A stretch of 64,000 nucleotides of DNA from Sulfitobacter undariae. Its GTDB lineage: Bacteria; Pseudomonadota; Alphaproteobacteria; Rhodobacterales; Rhodobacteraceae. Each line of letters starts with the position of its first letter. Position 1 is the first letter of the stretch. Positions 16,451 to 25,634 of the stretch are shown here, one piece after another. The notes beneath the pieces are model-generated. The model was given only the letters and a program-made list of their open reading frames with translations. It did not search any database and was not told the DNA's origin. The stretch spans positions 310,001 through 374,000 of the forward strand of contig NZ_JACIEI010000002.1 in NCBI RefSeq assembly GCF_014196805.1. The letters are read 5' to 3'. A program made the position numbers and the translations under genes.

Positions 16451-19400
16451 GCACGCCTTCTGCCCCTAGCACAAAGTCTGGGTTCGCCAGCCTCTTTGTA
16501 GCACGGCCCTTGTTCGGTATTGTGATTAACTTGCTGATACTCATCGCAGGTTTGGCGGCGCTTGCATCGGTGGATGTGCGCGAAATGCCGGATGTGGACC
16601 AACCCGTTTTGTCCATTCGCACCAGTTACGAAGGCGCAGTGCCAGCCACAGTTGATGAACAGGTGACGCAGGTTCTTGAGGACGCGCTGAGTGCGCTTGA
16701 GGGGCTTTCCTATATCGAGTCCAGCTCAACCACAGGCTCCAGCAGGATCACCATTGACCTGTCAGAAGGCACCGATGTTGACATCGCCGCAAACGAAGCG
16801 CGTGAAATCGTATCGGCGACATTGCGGCAGCTTCCTGATGATATTGATGATCCGACAGTGACAAAAAGCGACAGCAACGCAGATGCTATTATTCGTTTGG
16901 CCTTGCTGGGGGATGCCACCTTTAACGAGATGACCGAGTTGGCCGAAGGGATGATCTATGACCGCCTGTCACTGATCGACGGCATCGCCGAAGTGACGGT
17001 GCGGGGCAACCGTGCAAACGAATTTCGCGTGTCGCTGGATATGCCTTCGCTGTTGAGCCGCGGATTGACAGTATTTGATGTTTCCGAGGCGTTGACCGCA
17101 CTGCGCGATGACACCCCTCTGGGCACGTTGGAGGCGAACTCCCAAACCCTCGCCTTGCGTGTGGGTAATGCGGATGTGACGGTTGAGAGCGTCGGGCAGG
17201 TTCTTGTTAACGCGACGACCCGTGTCTCCGATGTGGCCTTTGTGCAAGTGGTGCCAGAGGACAGCGATGTGTTTGCGCGTGTGAACGGTAAGGCAGCCGT
17301 CGGGATGGACATCAGCCGTCAATCGGTTGGGAATACGTTGGAGATTTCCAAAGCCGTGCGCGTAGCTGTGGCAGAATTGCGCGCAGAGCTGCCGGAGAAT
17401 GTAGAACTGATTGTGACCTCTGATGATGGCATCTTCATCGAGGGGTCCATCAACGAGGTGATCAAGTCCATTGGGCTGGCGACCTTGATTGTGGTGTCGG
17501 TGATCTTTGCTTTCTTGCGCTCGTTCCGTGCAACATTGATCCCTGCGGTGACCATTCCTGTCGCATTGATAGGGACCATTGCCGCGATCTGGATTACCGG
17601 ATTTTCTGTTAACACCATCAGCCTTTTGGCGCTGGTACTGGCAACGGGCATGGTAGTGGATGATGCCATCGTTGTGATCGAAAATATCGTGCGCAAACGT
17701 AAACAAGGCATGGGAGCCTTTGCCGCTGCTGCTGCTGGCACAAACGAGGTGTTCTTCGCTGTGATCTCGACAACCGCGACACTGGCGGCTGTCTTTATCC
17801 CGATTTCCTTCTTGCCGGGGCAGGCAGGGGGCGTGTTCAGTGAATTCGGCTTTGTTTTGGCCTTTGCCGTGACCCTATCCTCGATTACGGCCCTCACGCT
17901 GGCCCCTGTGCTTGCTGCCTTTCTGGACCCCGGCAAACCGGATCCGAAAGCGACAAATGTTGTCGTAAAGCAGGGCGCGTTGTCGCGTGGTTTCGACTTT
18001 GTCATGGATCATGCAATCCGTGCACCCATGATTGTACTGGCCACTGCTGTGGGCTTTGCCCTTATCGCTGGAGGCGCGGCAAGCACCTTGACGTCCAGCA
18101 TCACGCCCAGCGAGGACAGGGGATTTTTCCTAGTTCAAGCGCGGGGGGCATCGGACACAACGGTTGAGTACCTTGCAACCCAAGTCACCCTTGTCGAAGA
18201 AATCCTAACCCCATACCGTCTGCGCGGTGATATCTCAGCGGTGCAGAGCATCATTGGCGTCGGCGGTGGTACAAGTGCGTTTATTATTGTGCGCTTGCCA
18301 GATTGGTCGGATCGCGACCTGACCCAACAAGAGATCGTGGCGCAGGTAAGCCGCCAACTCTCGGATGTACCGGGCGTTCAGGTGAGTGCGCGCTCGACAA
18401 ACAGTCTGAACATTCGTGGCGCTGGGCGGGGTTTGCAATTCGCAGTCACAGGGACGGATGTAGAAGCGATGACAAGTGCGGCAGACGATCTGATCGCGGC
18501 GATGTCATCTGATGCTACCTTCCTCAACCCGCAGCTGTCTGACGACAGTGTGCAGGCGCAATATGAATTGCGGGTAGACCCAGATATGGCCCGTGTCTTT
18601 GGCCTGACCGAGGCGGAAATCGCGGCAACTGTCAGTGCGATGGTACAGGGGAAAGTGGCCGTCAGCGTGTTTCAGGACGATGTGGAAACAGATGTGAATG
18701 TCGTTCCCGGTGGCCCGCCGATCAATGATCCTAGTGATCTAGAGAGCATCTATGTCCGTCTACCTGATGGCGCATACATCCCCGTTTCTGCGGCAGCTAC
18801 GATGGTTCCGGTGGTCAGCCAGTCCAAGATTGAACGTCAGGGCGGATCGCTTGCCGTGTCGGTGCAATCCAACCTTGGTGAAGGCATCGATTTGGGAACA
18901 TCAATGGAGCGGTTGACCGAGATTGCTGCGCAGACATTGCCCAGCGGGATGGGGATTGCCTTTACAGGCGAGGCGGCAACACTGACAGACGGGCAAGCTG
19001 GCATGTACATGGTGTTTGGCGTCGCTTTTGTCGTGGTTTTCCTTGTGCTGGCCGCCCAGTTTGAAAGCGTCGCAAGTGCGGTTGTGATCATGCTGACGGT
19101 GCCTTTCGGCTTTGCCGCAGCTTTGCTGGCAATCACATTGTCTGGCGGTTCTCTGAACTATTACAGTCAAATCGGCTTGGTTATGTTGATCGGGGTTATG
19201 GCCAAAAACGGTATTCTGATCGTCGAATTCGCAAACCAGTTGCGAGAGGCGGGGCAGGACATCGACAGTGCAATCCGCGATGCGCTGCGCTTGCGGATTA
19301 GACCTGTGATGATGACAATGGTTTCGACCGTGTTCGGCGGCTTGCCGTTGATCCTGACATCGGGCGCAGGGGCCGAAGCGCGTATCGCAGTGGGTTGGGT

Positions 19401-19539
19401 GATTGTTGGTGGCCTTGGCTTTGCCACCGTATTCACCTTGTTCCTGACGCCTGTATTCTATCGCTGGATCGCTGTCTGGGGGGCGGAGCCGGGCATGGCG
19501 TCCAAGCGTCTGGCCAAGGAAAACGCGGAAATGACATAG
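16447..19539 (+). CDS. RND-family efflux pump permease
   Basis: 1030 aa, standard for AcrB/MexF-type pumps. Twelve-helix layout with two large periplasmic loops. The proton relay is present: adjacent acids in GMVVDDAIVVIENI (Asp405-Asp406, equivalent to AcrB 407-408) and the partner lysine in GVMAKNGILIVEFAN (Lys920). N-terminal VDVREMPDVDQPV and TVDEQVTQVLEDAL are typical of this family. It exports hydrophobic or amphipathic compounds driven by protons; the substrate is unknown. Co-translated with the adaptor through the ATGA overlap. Possible link to the nearby two-component system is inference from proximity only. Confidence 0.93.
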   Translation: MSTPSAPSTKSGFASLFVARPLFGIVINLLILIAGLAALASVDVREMPDVDQPVLSIRTSYEGAVPATVDEQVTQVLEDALSALEGLSYIESSSTTGSSRITIDLSEGTDVDIAANEAREIVSATLRQLPDDIDDPTVTKSDSNADAIIRLALLGDATFNEMTELAEGMIYDRLSLIDGIAEVTVRGNRANEFRVSLDMPSLLSRGLTVFDVSEALTALRDDTPLGTLEANSQTLALRVGNADVTVESVGQVLVNATTRVSDVAFVQVVPEDSDVFARVNGKAAVGMDISRQSVGNTLEISKAVRVAVAELRAELPENVELIVTSDDGIFIEGSINEVIKSIGLATLIVVSVIFAFLRSFRATLIPAVTIPVALIGTIAAIWITGFSVNTISLLALVLATGMVVDDAIVVIENIVRKRKQGMGAFAAAAAGTNEVFFAVISTTATLAAVFIPISFLPGQAGGVFSEFGFVLAFAVTLSSITALTLAPVLAAFLDPGKPDPKATNVVVKQGALSRGFDFVMDHAIRAPMIVLATAVGFALIAGGAASTLTSSITPSEDRGFFLVQARGASDTTVEYLATQVTLVEEILTPYRLRGDISAVQSIIGVGGGTSAFIIVRLPDWSDRDLTQQEIVAQVSRQLSDVPGVQVSARSTNSLNIRGAGRGLQFAVTGTDVEAMTSAADDLIAAMSSDATFLNPQLSDDSVQAQYELRVDPDMARVFGLTEAEIAATVSAMVQGKVAVSVFQDDVETDVNVVPGGPPINDPSDLESIYVRLPDGAYIPVSAAATMVPVVSQSKIERQGGSLAVSVQSNLGEGIDLGTSMERLTEIAAQTLPSGMGIAFTGEAATLTDGQAGMYMVFGVAFVVVFLVLAAQFESVASAVVIMLTVPFGFAAALLAITLSGGSLNYYSQIGLVMLIGVMAKNGILIVEFANQLREAGQDIDSAIRDALRLRIRPVMMTMVSTVFGGLPLILTSGAGAEARIAVGWVIVGGLGFATVFTLFLTPVFYRWIAVWGAEPGMASKRLAKENAEMT

Positions 19540-19574
19540 GGTGCATAGGCATAATCTTTGCCTTGCACCCTATG
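19535..19574. terminator. Long hairpin between the RND pump and Liv permease genes
   Basis: CATAGGGTGCA / TGCACCCTATG form an 11-bp perfect stem that extends inward by AGGCA / TGCCT after a one-base bulge. It starts within the RND stop codon and fills the 38-bp gap between convergent genes. No U-run follows on either strand, so it may block read-through or protect mRNA 3' ends rather than act as a classical terminator. Confidence 0.6.
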
Positions 19575-19577
19575 AGA

Positions 19578-20654
19578 TCAGTCGCGCTGGCCTTTGGTCA
19601 TAAGCGTCCCTGCAATGCCGCGCGGAAAGAAATAGACCAGCAGAATAAAGATAATGCCCAGCCAAAGCAGCCAGCGATCAGGGGCCAGCAGCTCTGGCAG
19701 GAGGGGAATACCTGCAGTGGCCTCTGACGCCGCGCCCATCAGGTCACGCAGATAATATTGCGCCATGACCATCAAAACGGCCCCAATCACAGCCCCCCAC
19801 ATTGTGCCCATGCCACCGATGACAACCATCAATAAAATGTCGATCATGATCGCAAAAGAAAGCGCCGTATCCGGCCCTGTGTACTTTAGCCAAACCGCAT
19901 AAATGGACCCCGCCAAAGAGGCCGCAACAGCCGAAAGGCAAAATACAAACGTGCGGTAGGCAACAACGCGGTAGCCAATCGCCTCGGCGCGGGCTTCGTT
20001 TTCGCGGATGGCCTTTAACACTGTCCCCAGCGGCGAAACGGTAACGCGTAGCATGATCAAAAACAGCGTCAGAGACGTGAAAAAGACAAAGTAATAGCCC
20101 GCCAACTTGCCGTTCAGTTTGACGCCGAACCAGCGCACAACTTTACCATTTTCATCTACCATCAACTTATTTGCGGTTTTGAAAACCTCGGGCGCACGGT
20201 AGGTGATCCCGTCTTCGCCGCCTGTCAGTTGTGAGAGTTGCGAGGCCAGCACCAAAACGACCGAGGCAGCGGCCAGTGTGATCATCGCAAAGAAAATCGC
20301 TTTGACGCGTAGACTGACCAAGCCAATCACAGTGGCGATGACCAATGATATCAGCACCCCGGCCAAGGTGCCAACGGCCACAGCATCCAAACCCGGTCCC
20401 ATCTTTTTTAGGGCGATGGCCGCGCCATAAGAGCCAAATCCAAAGAACATCGTATGTGCGAAGCTGACGATGCCCGTATAGCCAATCAACAAGTCATAGC
20501 TGGCGACCAAAACGATAAAGATACAAATACGCGCCGCGACTTCCAGTGCGCGCACATCCTGAAACAAGAAGGGCGCGAATAGCAATGCCGCAGCAATCAT
20601 GATCATCACAGCTTTGATCGCCAGCGCGCCGTAGGTGACTTTTACTTGGGTCAT
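19578..20654 (-). CDS. Branched-chain amino acid-type ABC transporter permease, LivM family
   Basis: 358 aa, with about ten hydrophobic segments. The family motif GYTGIVSFAHTMFFGFGSYG (near 60) and the EAA-like ENEARAEAIGYRVVAYR element that contacts the ATPase are visible, as is GGMGTMWGAVIGA late in the protein. It pairs with the LivH-type permease whose stop is only one base upstream. It is the last gene of a five-gene importer on the minus strand (binding protein, two ATPases, two permeases). The solute could be an amino acid, urea or an amide; no direct evidence selects one. Confidence 0.88.
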   Translation of the reverse strand: MTQVKVTYGALAIKAVMIMIAAALLFAPFLFQDVRALEVAARICIFIVLVASYDLLIGYTGIVSFAHTMFFGFGSYGAAIALKKMGPGLDAVAVGTLAGVLISLVIATVIGLVSLRVKAIFFAMITLAAASVVLVLASQLSQLTGGEDGITYRAPEVFKTANKLMVDENGKVVRWFGVKLNGKLAGYYFVFFTSLTLFLIMLRVTVSPLGTVLKAIRENEARAEAIGYRVVAYRTFVFCLSAVAASLAGSIYAVWLKYTGPDTALSFAIMIDILLMVVIGGMGTMWGAVIGAVLMVMAQYYLRDLMGAASEATAGIPLLPELLAPDRWLLWLGIIFILLVYFFPRGIAGTLMTKGQRD

Positions 20655-20655
20655 G

Positions 20656-21648
20656 TTATTTCACCGCCGGACGCAGGCCACTGGGCCGCCACATTAGAAT
20701 TGCCATCATCAGTAACATGTTTGATGCAAGCGCGAGTTTGGGCGCGAGATAGCCGATGTAATTGGCTGTGAGCCCGACAATGATCGCACCCAACAACGTG
20801 CCCTCGATTGAGCCGAGCCCACCAATGATAACCACGATGAACACCACAATCATCATCTCGCCGCCCAATGCTGGAGTGATCAGAGTCTCATACCCCGCCC
20901 ACATAGCCCCGCCCAAAGCAGCCAAAGCTGATCCCAGCATAAACACACCGATGAACAGACGGTTTATTTTGAAGCCGAGGCTTTCTACCATTTCACGGTT
21001 CTCAACACCTGCGCGGATCAACAGCCCGACACGGGTGCGGTTTAACAAAGCCAGCAAGCCTGCAAAAACAACAGCGCCGATGCCAAAGGCGAAGATGCGG
21101 TATTTTTCAATGCTGACGTCACCGATGATCCACGCGCCGTCCAGAAATGAGGGGCGCGGTACGGTGACAGGGGTGCCCCCCCAAACAGCCAAAATGATCT
21201 GCTCGGAGACAATCAACGCGCCCATGGTGATCAGGATTTGACGCAGGTGATCCCGGTAGACAGGGCGGATGATGACGGTTTCAAAGAACAACCCCGCTGC
21301 AAGGCCAAAGGCGATGGCGGCAATCAGGGCAAGGGCAAGGGCGGCGCAGGCCAGCAGGATACTGTCACTGTCCAGCCAGCCGCCAAGTGCCGCCAATACG
21401 CTGGCCGCGACAAAGGCGCCGAAGCTGATGAACGCCGAATGGCCAAAGTTCATCACGTCCATCAATCCGAAAACAAGGCTGAGGCCAGAGGCCATCAGAA
21501 AGACCATCATGCCCATGGATAGGCCCGCAATGGTCAGTGTCACCCAAGACGAGGGTGCGCCGATCAGGACAAATGCAATCGCCGCCAAGGCAACGGGCAG
21601 CAGGTTTACGCCGCCGAACCGGCCCAGCGTATCCGTGAGTTTATTCAT
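20656..21648 (-). CDS. Branched-chain amino acid-type ABC transporter permease, LivH family
   Basis: 330 aa from ATG 21648 (MNKLTDTLGRFGG), preceded by GAGGA; an ATG at 21660 that overlaps the upstream stop as ATGA would add four residues and is the alternative. Motifs: GLSLVFGLMDVMNFGHSAF near 60-80, ENREMVESLGFKINRLF (coupling helix), and GGLGSIEGTLLGAIIVG. Together with LivM it forms the membrane channel of the importer. Confidence 0.88.
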   Translation of the reverse strand: MNKLTDTLGRFGGVNLLPVALAAIAFVLIGAPSSWVTLTIAGLSMGMMVFLMASGLSLVFGLMDVMNFGHSAFISFGAFVAASVLAALGGWLDSDSILLACAALALALIAAIAFGLAAGLFFETVIIRPVYRDHLRQILITMGALIVSEQIILAVWGGTPVTVPRPSFLDGAWIIGDVSIEKYRIFAFGIGAVVFAGLLALLNRTRVGLLIRAGVENREMVESLGFKINRLFIGVFMLGSALAALGGAMWAGYETLITPALGGEMMIVVFIVVIIGGLGSIEGTLLGAIIVGLTANYIGYLAPKLALASNMLLMMAILMWRPSGLRPAVK

Positions 21649-21656
21649 GACATTCC

Positions 21657-22361
21657 TCATGCAGAGAGACCCAATAACTGGCCTTGCAGCGCTTTGTCGG
21701 CGGCAAAATCCACCATGGAGCCACTGTGTACAACGCGGCCATCGTCAATCACGGCCATGTCACGGCCAAGGCTTCGGGCGAAGTTGAAGTTTTGTTCGAC
21801 CAACAAGATGGTTGTTGTCTGCGCGATTTCGCGAAACGCTTCGCCCATCGCGGCAACAATCGATGGGGCGAGGCCTTTGGTTGGCTCGTCTACAAGGATC
21901 AAGGCGCGTGGTTCGATGATTGCACGGGCAACAGCCAGCATTTGCTTTTGCCCACCTGACAGGCTCCATGCTTGTTTGGTCCAGAATTTTTCAATTGCGG
22001 GAAACAGGTCGTAAATCCGCTGTAACCGTTGTTTGTCAAATTTGCCTTTTGCTGTGGCAAGGATCAGGTTTTCTTCAACCGTGAGGCCCCCGAATATGCC
22101 CATGTTTTCGGGAACGTAGGCGATGCCTTTGCGTGCGATATCGGCGGTTCCCATTCCGGCTATCACCTGACCTTGAAACGTGACCGACCCCGCCGAGGGC
22201 TGCCACAACCCCATGATCGCGCGCAGCGTGGTTGTTTTGCCCGCACCGTTGCGGCCCAGCAGAACAAATACGCCGCCTTCGGGCACATCAAAGCTGATGC
22301 CATGCAGGACAGCGTATTGATCGATGTTCGCTTTCATGTCTTTCACGCTAAGCAGGGTCAC
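21657..22361 (-). CDS. ABC transporter ATP-binding protein, LivF family
   Basis: 234 aa, typical LivF size. Walker A GRNGAGKTTTLRAI near 34-47, Q-loop region, signature LSGGQKQMLAVARAI and Walker B ALILVDEPTKGLAPS. Overlaps livG by 4 bp and the livH region at its 3' end, so translation is coupled through the operon. It energises uptake through the LivH/LivM-type channel. Confidence 0.9.
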   Translation of the reverse strand: MTLLSVKDMKANIDQYAVLHGISFDVPEGGVFVLLGRNGAGKTTTLRAIMGLWQPSAGSVTFQGQVIAGMGTADIARKGIAYVPENMGIFGGLTVEENLILATAKGKFDKQRLQRIYDLFPAIEKFWTKQAWSLSGGQKQMLAVARAIIEPRALILVDEPTKGLAPSIVAAMGEAFREIAQTTTILLVEQNFNFARSLGRDMAVIDDGRVVHSGSMVDFAADKALQGQLLGLSA

Positions 22362-23125
22362 GCTGTTTCCTCCGTGGCAGAGCCAAGGTAGACGTCCCGC
22401 ACGATCTGGCTGGCCATCACCTCGGCGGGCGCGCCATCTGCCAACAACTCGCCATTGTGCAAAACGATGATCCTGTCAGCCAATGCACGCACCACATCCA
22501 TCTTATGCTCAACCAACAGAACCGTTTTGTCAGGGTCGGCTTTGATCTGTGCAATCAGGTCCAGTACGGCGGGGGCCTGATCCAGTGACATGCCCGCAGT
22601 GGGTTCATCGAACATGTAAATTTTCGGCTCCATTGCCATCAAAAGAGCGACCTCTAGCTTGCGTTGACCCCCATGGGGCAGGGCAGACGCAGGCATGTAG
22701 GCTTTGTCCTCAAGCTGTGCGGCTGCCAGATATTTCTCGGCGCTTTGCTTGAGCTGTGTTAACTTATGGGCAGGGCGGAACAGTCCCCAGCCCGCCCCAG
22801 AACGCGCCTGCACCGCCAAGCGGATGTTTTCCAGCACCGAGAGTTGTGGGAAGAGATTGGTCAGCTGGAACGCCCGCCCGATGCCATGGCGTGCCCGTGA
22901 CGAGGGTGACATGCTGGTGATGTCTGTATCCCCCAAATGCACGGTGCCAGACGTGGCGGGCAATTGGCCAGAGATCAGATTGAAATAGGTTGTCTTGCCA
23001 GCGCCGTTCGGGCCAACGATCACCGTGGTTTCGCCGGGGTGAAAGGCGCAAGTGACTTGGTTGACGGCAACGTGACCACCAAAGCGGATCGTTAGATCGC
23101 TTGTCATTAGAGAGGGTTGGGGCAT
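22358..23125 (-). CDS. ABC transporter ATP-binding protein, LivG family
   Basis: 255 aa. Walker A GPNGAGKTTYFNLISG, the LivG-specific GIGRAFQLTNLFPQLSVLEN, a degenerate signature LPHGGQRKLEVALL (LPHGGQ in place of LSGGQ, common in this family) and Walker B KIYMFDEPTAGMSLDQ. Start ATG 23125 is 60 bp downstream of the binding-protein stop, after a hairpin that may set the ratio of binding protein to transporter. An internal ATG at 23107 is a possible alternative. Confidence 0.88.
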   Translation of the reverse strand: MPQPSLMTSDLTIRFGGHVAVNQVTCAFHPGETTVIVGPNGAGKTTYFNLISGQLPATSGTVHLGDTDITSMSPSSRARHGIGRAFQLTNLFPQLSVLENIRLAVQARSGAGWGLFRPAHKLTQLKQSAEKYLAAAQLEDKAYMPASALPHGGQRKLEVALLMAMEPKIYMFDEPTAGMSLDQAPAVLDLIAQIKADPDKTVLLVEHKMDVVRALADRIIVLHNGELLADGAPAEVMASQIVRDVYLGSATEETA

Positions 23126-23145
23126 GGGGGCGCTCTTTACTAGGG

Positions 23146-23179
23146 TGTCGGGCCCGCAGACAGGGCAGCAGGCCCGACA
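23146..23179 (-). terminator. Intercistronic attenuator hairpin after the binding-protein gene
   Basis: TGTCGGGCC / GGCCCGACA, 9-bp perfect arms with a 16-base loop, between the binding-protein stop (23186) and the livG start (23125). No U-run. Such hairpins after ABC binding-protein genes typically stabilise that part of the mRNA or partly stop transcription, giving excess binding protein. Confidence 0.55.
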
Positions 23180-23185
23180 AGTAGA

Positions 23186-24385
23186 TTAGTTGTTATTGCG
23201 ACCGATTGGGATGTTCATTTCATCCGCTTCAATGATGCGCACCAGATCGGGGATTGCCCATTCAACATCTTCGTCTACACGGATTTTGAAATGCACCATG
23301 GACTGCAAAGCCTGATGATCTTCGGGGCGGAACGTCATGACGCCTTTGGGGGTGTCCCATGACATGCCTTCCATCGCTGTGATCAGGTTTTCGGTGTCAT
23401 AGCTGGTTGCGGTTTGCAGTGTTTTCACCACAGCAAGGGCTGCTGACATGCCGCCGGCAGTAAAGAAGTCCGGTGGGCTGTCAAAGCGTTCCATATGGGT
23501 TTTCACCAGCCAGTTGTTCACTGGATTGTCGTAGGCTTCATAGTAGTAATAGACCGCGCCTTCCATGCCGGGGAAGCGTTTGTAAGTTGGCAGAACGGGT
23601 AGAATGTGCCCGCCCATCGAGATTTCGATGCCGTAGCGATCAGGATCAAGCGCCTGAATTTTACCCGGCGCATCGCCGCCGCCTGCAACATAGACCAGAA
23701 TGACCTTGCGGCCTTCTTTGTCTTTCAACGCATTGAACATACGCTCTGTGGCAGCGGTGAAATCGGCTGTGCCTTGGGGTACATATTCTTCGGTAACAAC
23801 GGTTGCTCCGCTGCCTTCTAGTGCGGTTTTGAAGGCTTCGATGCCGTCACGGCCAAAGGCGTAATCTTCGGCCAATGTGGCGACGAACAGGTTTTCATCA
23901 GGCTGCAAGGCAATCGCTTGGGCTTGCATATCCATTGATGAATTGCGCGAGGTCTTAAAGACATAGCGATTGCTGTCAGGGCCCGTCAGGCTATCTGCAA
24001 CAGCAGGTTCTACGATGAGGATTTTTTCATATTCTTCGGCAATCGGCAGCATGCCTTTGGTCACACCGGATGAGGTAGCCCCCACAGCCAAAAGCACTTC
24101 GTCGTCGCCGTATGCCTCGGCCAGTACAGCCCGCGCCACATCTGGCTTGAATTGAGTGTCTTTGATGATCACTTCGATGGGGCGGCCGTTAATCTCGTTG
24201 GTGCCGCCGGTTGCATATTCCAGACCCAGTTCAAAGCCGGTTTGTGCCTGTTTTGAGAAGGCCTCAAAACTGGAGCCGGAAAGCCCGTGCAGCAGGGCGA
24301 TCTTGATCGGGTCTTGCGCCCAGCCTGCGCTGGTCAAAGCAAGGGACGTGACAATTGTTGCGGTGAACCGCGTTAATATCTTCAT
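23186..24385 (-). CDS. Liv-type ABC transporter substrate-binding protein
   Basis: 399 aa from ATG 24385, preceded by GGGAGG; upstream in-frame ATG codons are rejected because they precede this site. Signal peptide about 1-23 (ILTRFTATIVTSLALTSAGWA). The mature start DPIKIALLHGLSGSSFEAFSK and the two-lobe type I periplasmic-binding fold (LAVGATSSGVTKGMLPIAEE, VFKTSRNSSMDMQAQ, VATLAEDYAFGRDG) match amino-acid/amide binders. Ligand unknown. Divergent from a PAS-LuxR regulator gene 95 bp away. Confidence 0.88.
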   Translation of the reverse strand: MKILTRFTATIVTSLALTSAGWAQDPIKIALLHGLSGSSFEAFSKQAQTGFELGLEYATGGTNEINGRPIEVIIKDTQFKPDVARAVLAEAYGDDEVLLAVGATSSGVTKGMLPIAEEYEKILIVEPAVADSLTGPDSNRYVFKTSRNSSMDMQAQAIALQPDENLFVATLAEDYAFGRDGIEAFKTALEGSGATVVTEEYVPQGTADFTAATERMFNALKDKEGRKVILVYVAGGGDAPGKIQALDPDRYGIEISMGGHILPVLPTYKRFPGMEGAVYYYYEAYDNPVNNWLVKTHMERFDSPPDFFTAGGMSAALAVVKTLQTATSYDTENLITAMEGMSWDTPKGVMTFRPEDHQALQSMVHFKIRVDEDVEWAIPDLVRIIEADEMNIPIGRNNN

Positions 24386-24479
24386 GGTATCCTCCCTGGG
24401 GGCAGGCGATGTCGTTGCACGCACCAAGCCCATCGTATAAAACACTTTCACCATCCGCGAGATAATGCTTGGAGGCAAG

Positions 24480-25070
24480 ATGGTGGAAATACTTACCGAC
24501 GATTCCTATTCAAATGGGGAGTTTGCAGAGCTGGCATTCACCTATGCTCCGATTGGTCTGGTCGTGACCGAGATGCGTGTGATCCGTGACTGCAATATCG
24601 CATTTGCACAAATGTTCTGCTATACACGCGATGAATTGCGCAATCAGATGTTTTCAATCCTCTATCCTTCGGCGGAGGAGTTTAAGAACATTCGTGATCG
24701 GGGTGTTAAGCAGCTTCGTGAAAACAATAGCTATTGGGATGAACGGATTATGGCGCGCAAAGATGCCTGCCTTTTCTGGTGCAGGGTACGCGGCCATTCT
24801 TTTACACCTGATGATCCGCTTGCCCGCGCTGTCTGGAGCTTTGCGGATCTGTCCTCCGAGCGCCCTTACAACAAACTCACCCGCCGTGAACGCGAAATTC
24901 TGAGCCATCTGAGCGAAGGGCTGACCAGCAAGGAAATTGCTATTCAGCTGGATATCTCTTACCGCACCGTCGAAGTGTACCGCGCAAAGCTGTTGCGCAA
25001 ATTCAATGTCAGCAATACCAGCGGGCTGTTCCACTCACTTGGCGGGATTGATGGTGAACATGTCGTATAG
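24480..25070 (+). CDS. PAS domain LuxR-family transcriptional regulator
   Basis: 196 aa from ATG 24480 (MVEILTDDS), preceded by GGAGG; an ATG at 24465 lacks a good site. Residues about 18-125 form a PAS sensor (FTYAPIGLVVTEMRVIRDCN, YTRDELRNQ, FADLSSERP). Residues 132-185 are a LuxR HTH (LTRREREILSHLSEGLTSKEI, SYRTVEVYRAKLLRKF). No receiver domain, so it senses its ligand directly. Divergent from the Liv-type importer, which it probably controls; the effector may be the transported solute or a product. Confidence 0.88.
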   Translation: MVEILTDDSYSNGEFAELAFTYAPIGLVVTEMRVIRDCNIAFAQMFCYTRDELRNQMFSILYPSAEEFKNIRDRGVKQLRENNSYWDERIMARKDACLFWCRVRGHSFTPDDPLARAVWSFADLSSERPYNKLTRREREILSHLSEGLTSKEIAIQLDISYRTVEVYRAKLLRKFNVSNTSGLFHSLGGIDGEHVV

Positions 25071-25097
25071 GATCACTTGACGGGACAGGCGCGCATT

Positions 25098-25124
25098 GGC
25101 CGACGGAGGTGGTGTCGGCCTCTT
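25098..25124 (+). terminator. Possible terminator after the PAS-LuxR gene
   Basis: Stem GGCCGAC / GTCGGCC (7 bp) with a 9-base loop followed by TCTT, 28 bp after the stop codon. Weak U-run, so low confidence. Confidence 0.35.
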
Positions 25125-25241
25125 GGCCGTAAACTTCCTGCTGGAAGCACAGGCATGAACCAGCGTAGAAGTATCCCAGCGCATGTAGATATGCGCGAGA
25201 TTTTTAGCGCGATCACCCTCGGACCACAAAAGGAATTTACG

Positions 25242-25592
25242 ATGAGCACAATTACACGCATGCACGGCGGCCCTAGAATGAGCCAGATCGTAACCCATAA
25301 CGGCACCATCTATCTGGCAGGCCAAGTGGGCAACGCAACAGATGATGTCGCGGCACAGACCCAGACATGTCTGGACAAAATCGACGCATTGCTGGCCGAA
25401 GCAGGTTCAGACAAGACACGCATCTTGCAAACTGTGATCTGGCTGGCGGATATGTCCGATTTTGCGGCGATGAATGATGTTTGGGATGCTTGGGTGCCCG
25501 AGGGCCACACCCCTGCGCGTGCTTGCGGTGAGGCCAAGCTGGCGACACCTGATTATCGTGTCGAATTCACGGTTATCGCAGCACAAAGCTAA
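25242..25592 (+). CDS. RidA family reactive-imine deaminase
   Basis: 116 aa from ATG 25242 (MSTITRMHGGPRMSQIV), preceded by AAAGGA; longer in-frame starts lack sites and do not fit the family. Hallmarks: IYLAGQVGNATDDVAAQTQ, LDKIDALLAEAGSDKTRILQT, and the C-terminal GHTPARACGEAKLATPDYRVEF with the family arginine. RidA hydrolyses enamine/imine products of PLP or flavin amino-acid enzymes. It is downstream of a regulator and importer that look amino-acid related, consistent with catabolism of the imported nitrogen compound. Confidence 0.88.
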   Translation: MSTITRMHGGPRMSQIVTHNGTIYLAGQVGNATDDVAAQTQTCLDKIDALLAEAGSDKTRILQTVIWLADMSDFAAMNDVWDAWVPEGHTPARACGEAKLATPDYRVEFTVIAAQS

Positions 25593-25598
25593 ACAATT

Positions 25599-25622
25599 GC
25601 GGGCGCGCCATGACGCGCCCGC
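25599..25622. terminator. GC-rich hairpin between convergent ridA-like and amidohydrolase genes
   Basis: GCGGGCGCG / CGCGCCCGC, 9-bp perfect stem with a CCATGA loop, lying in the 42-bp gap between stops at 25592 and 25635. Only CCCTTT follows on the plus strand, so termination may be modest. Confidence 0.6.
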
Positions 25623-25634
25623 GACCCTTTGGCG

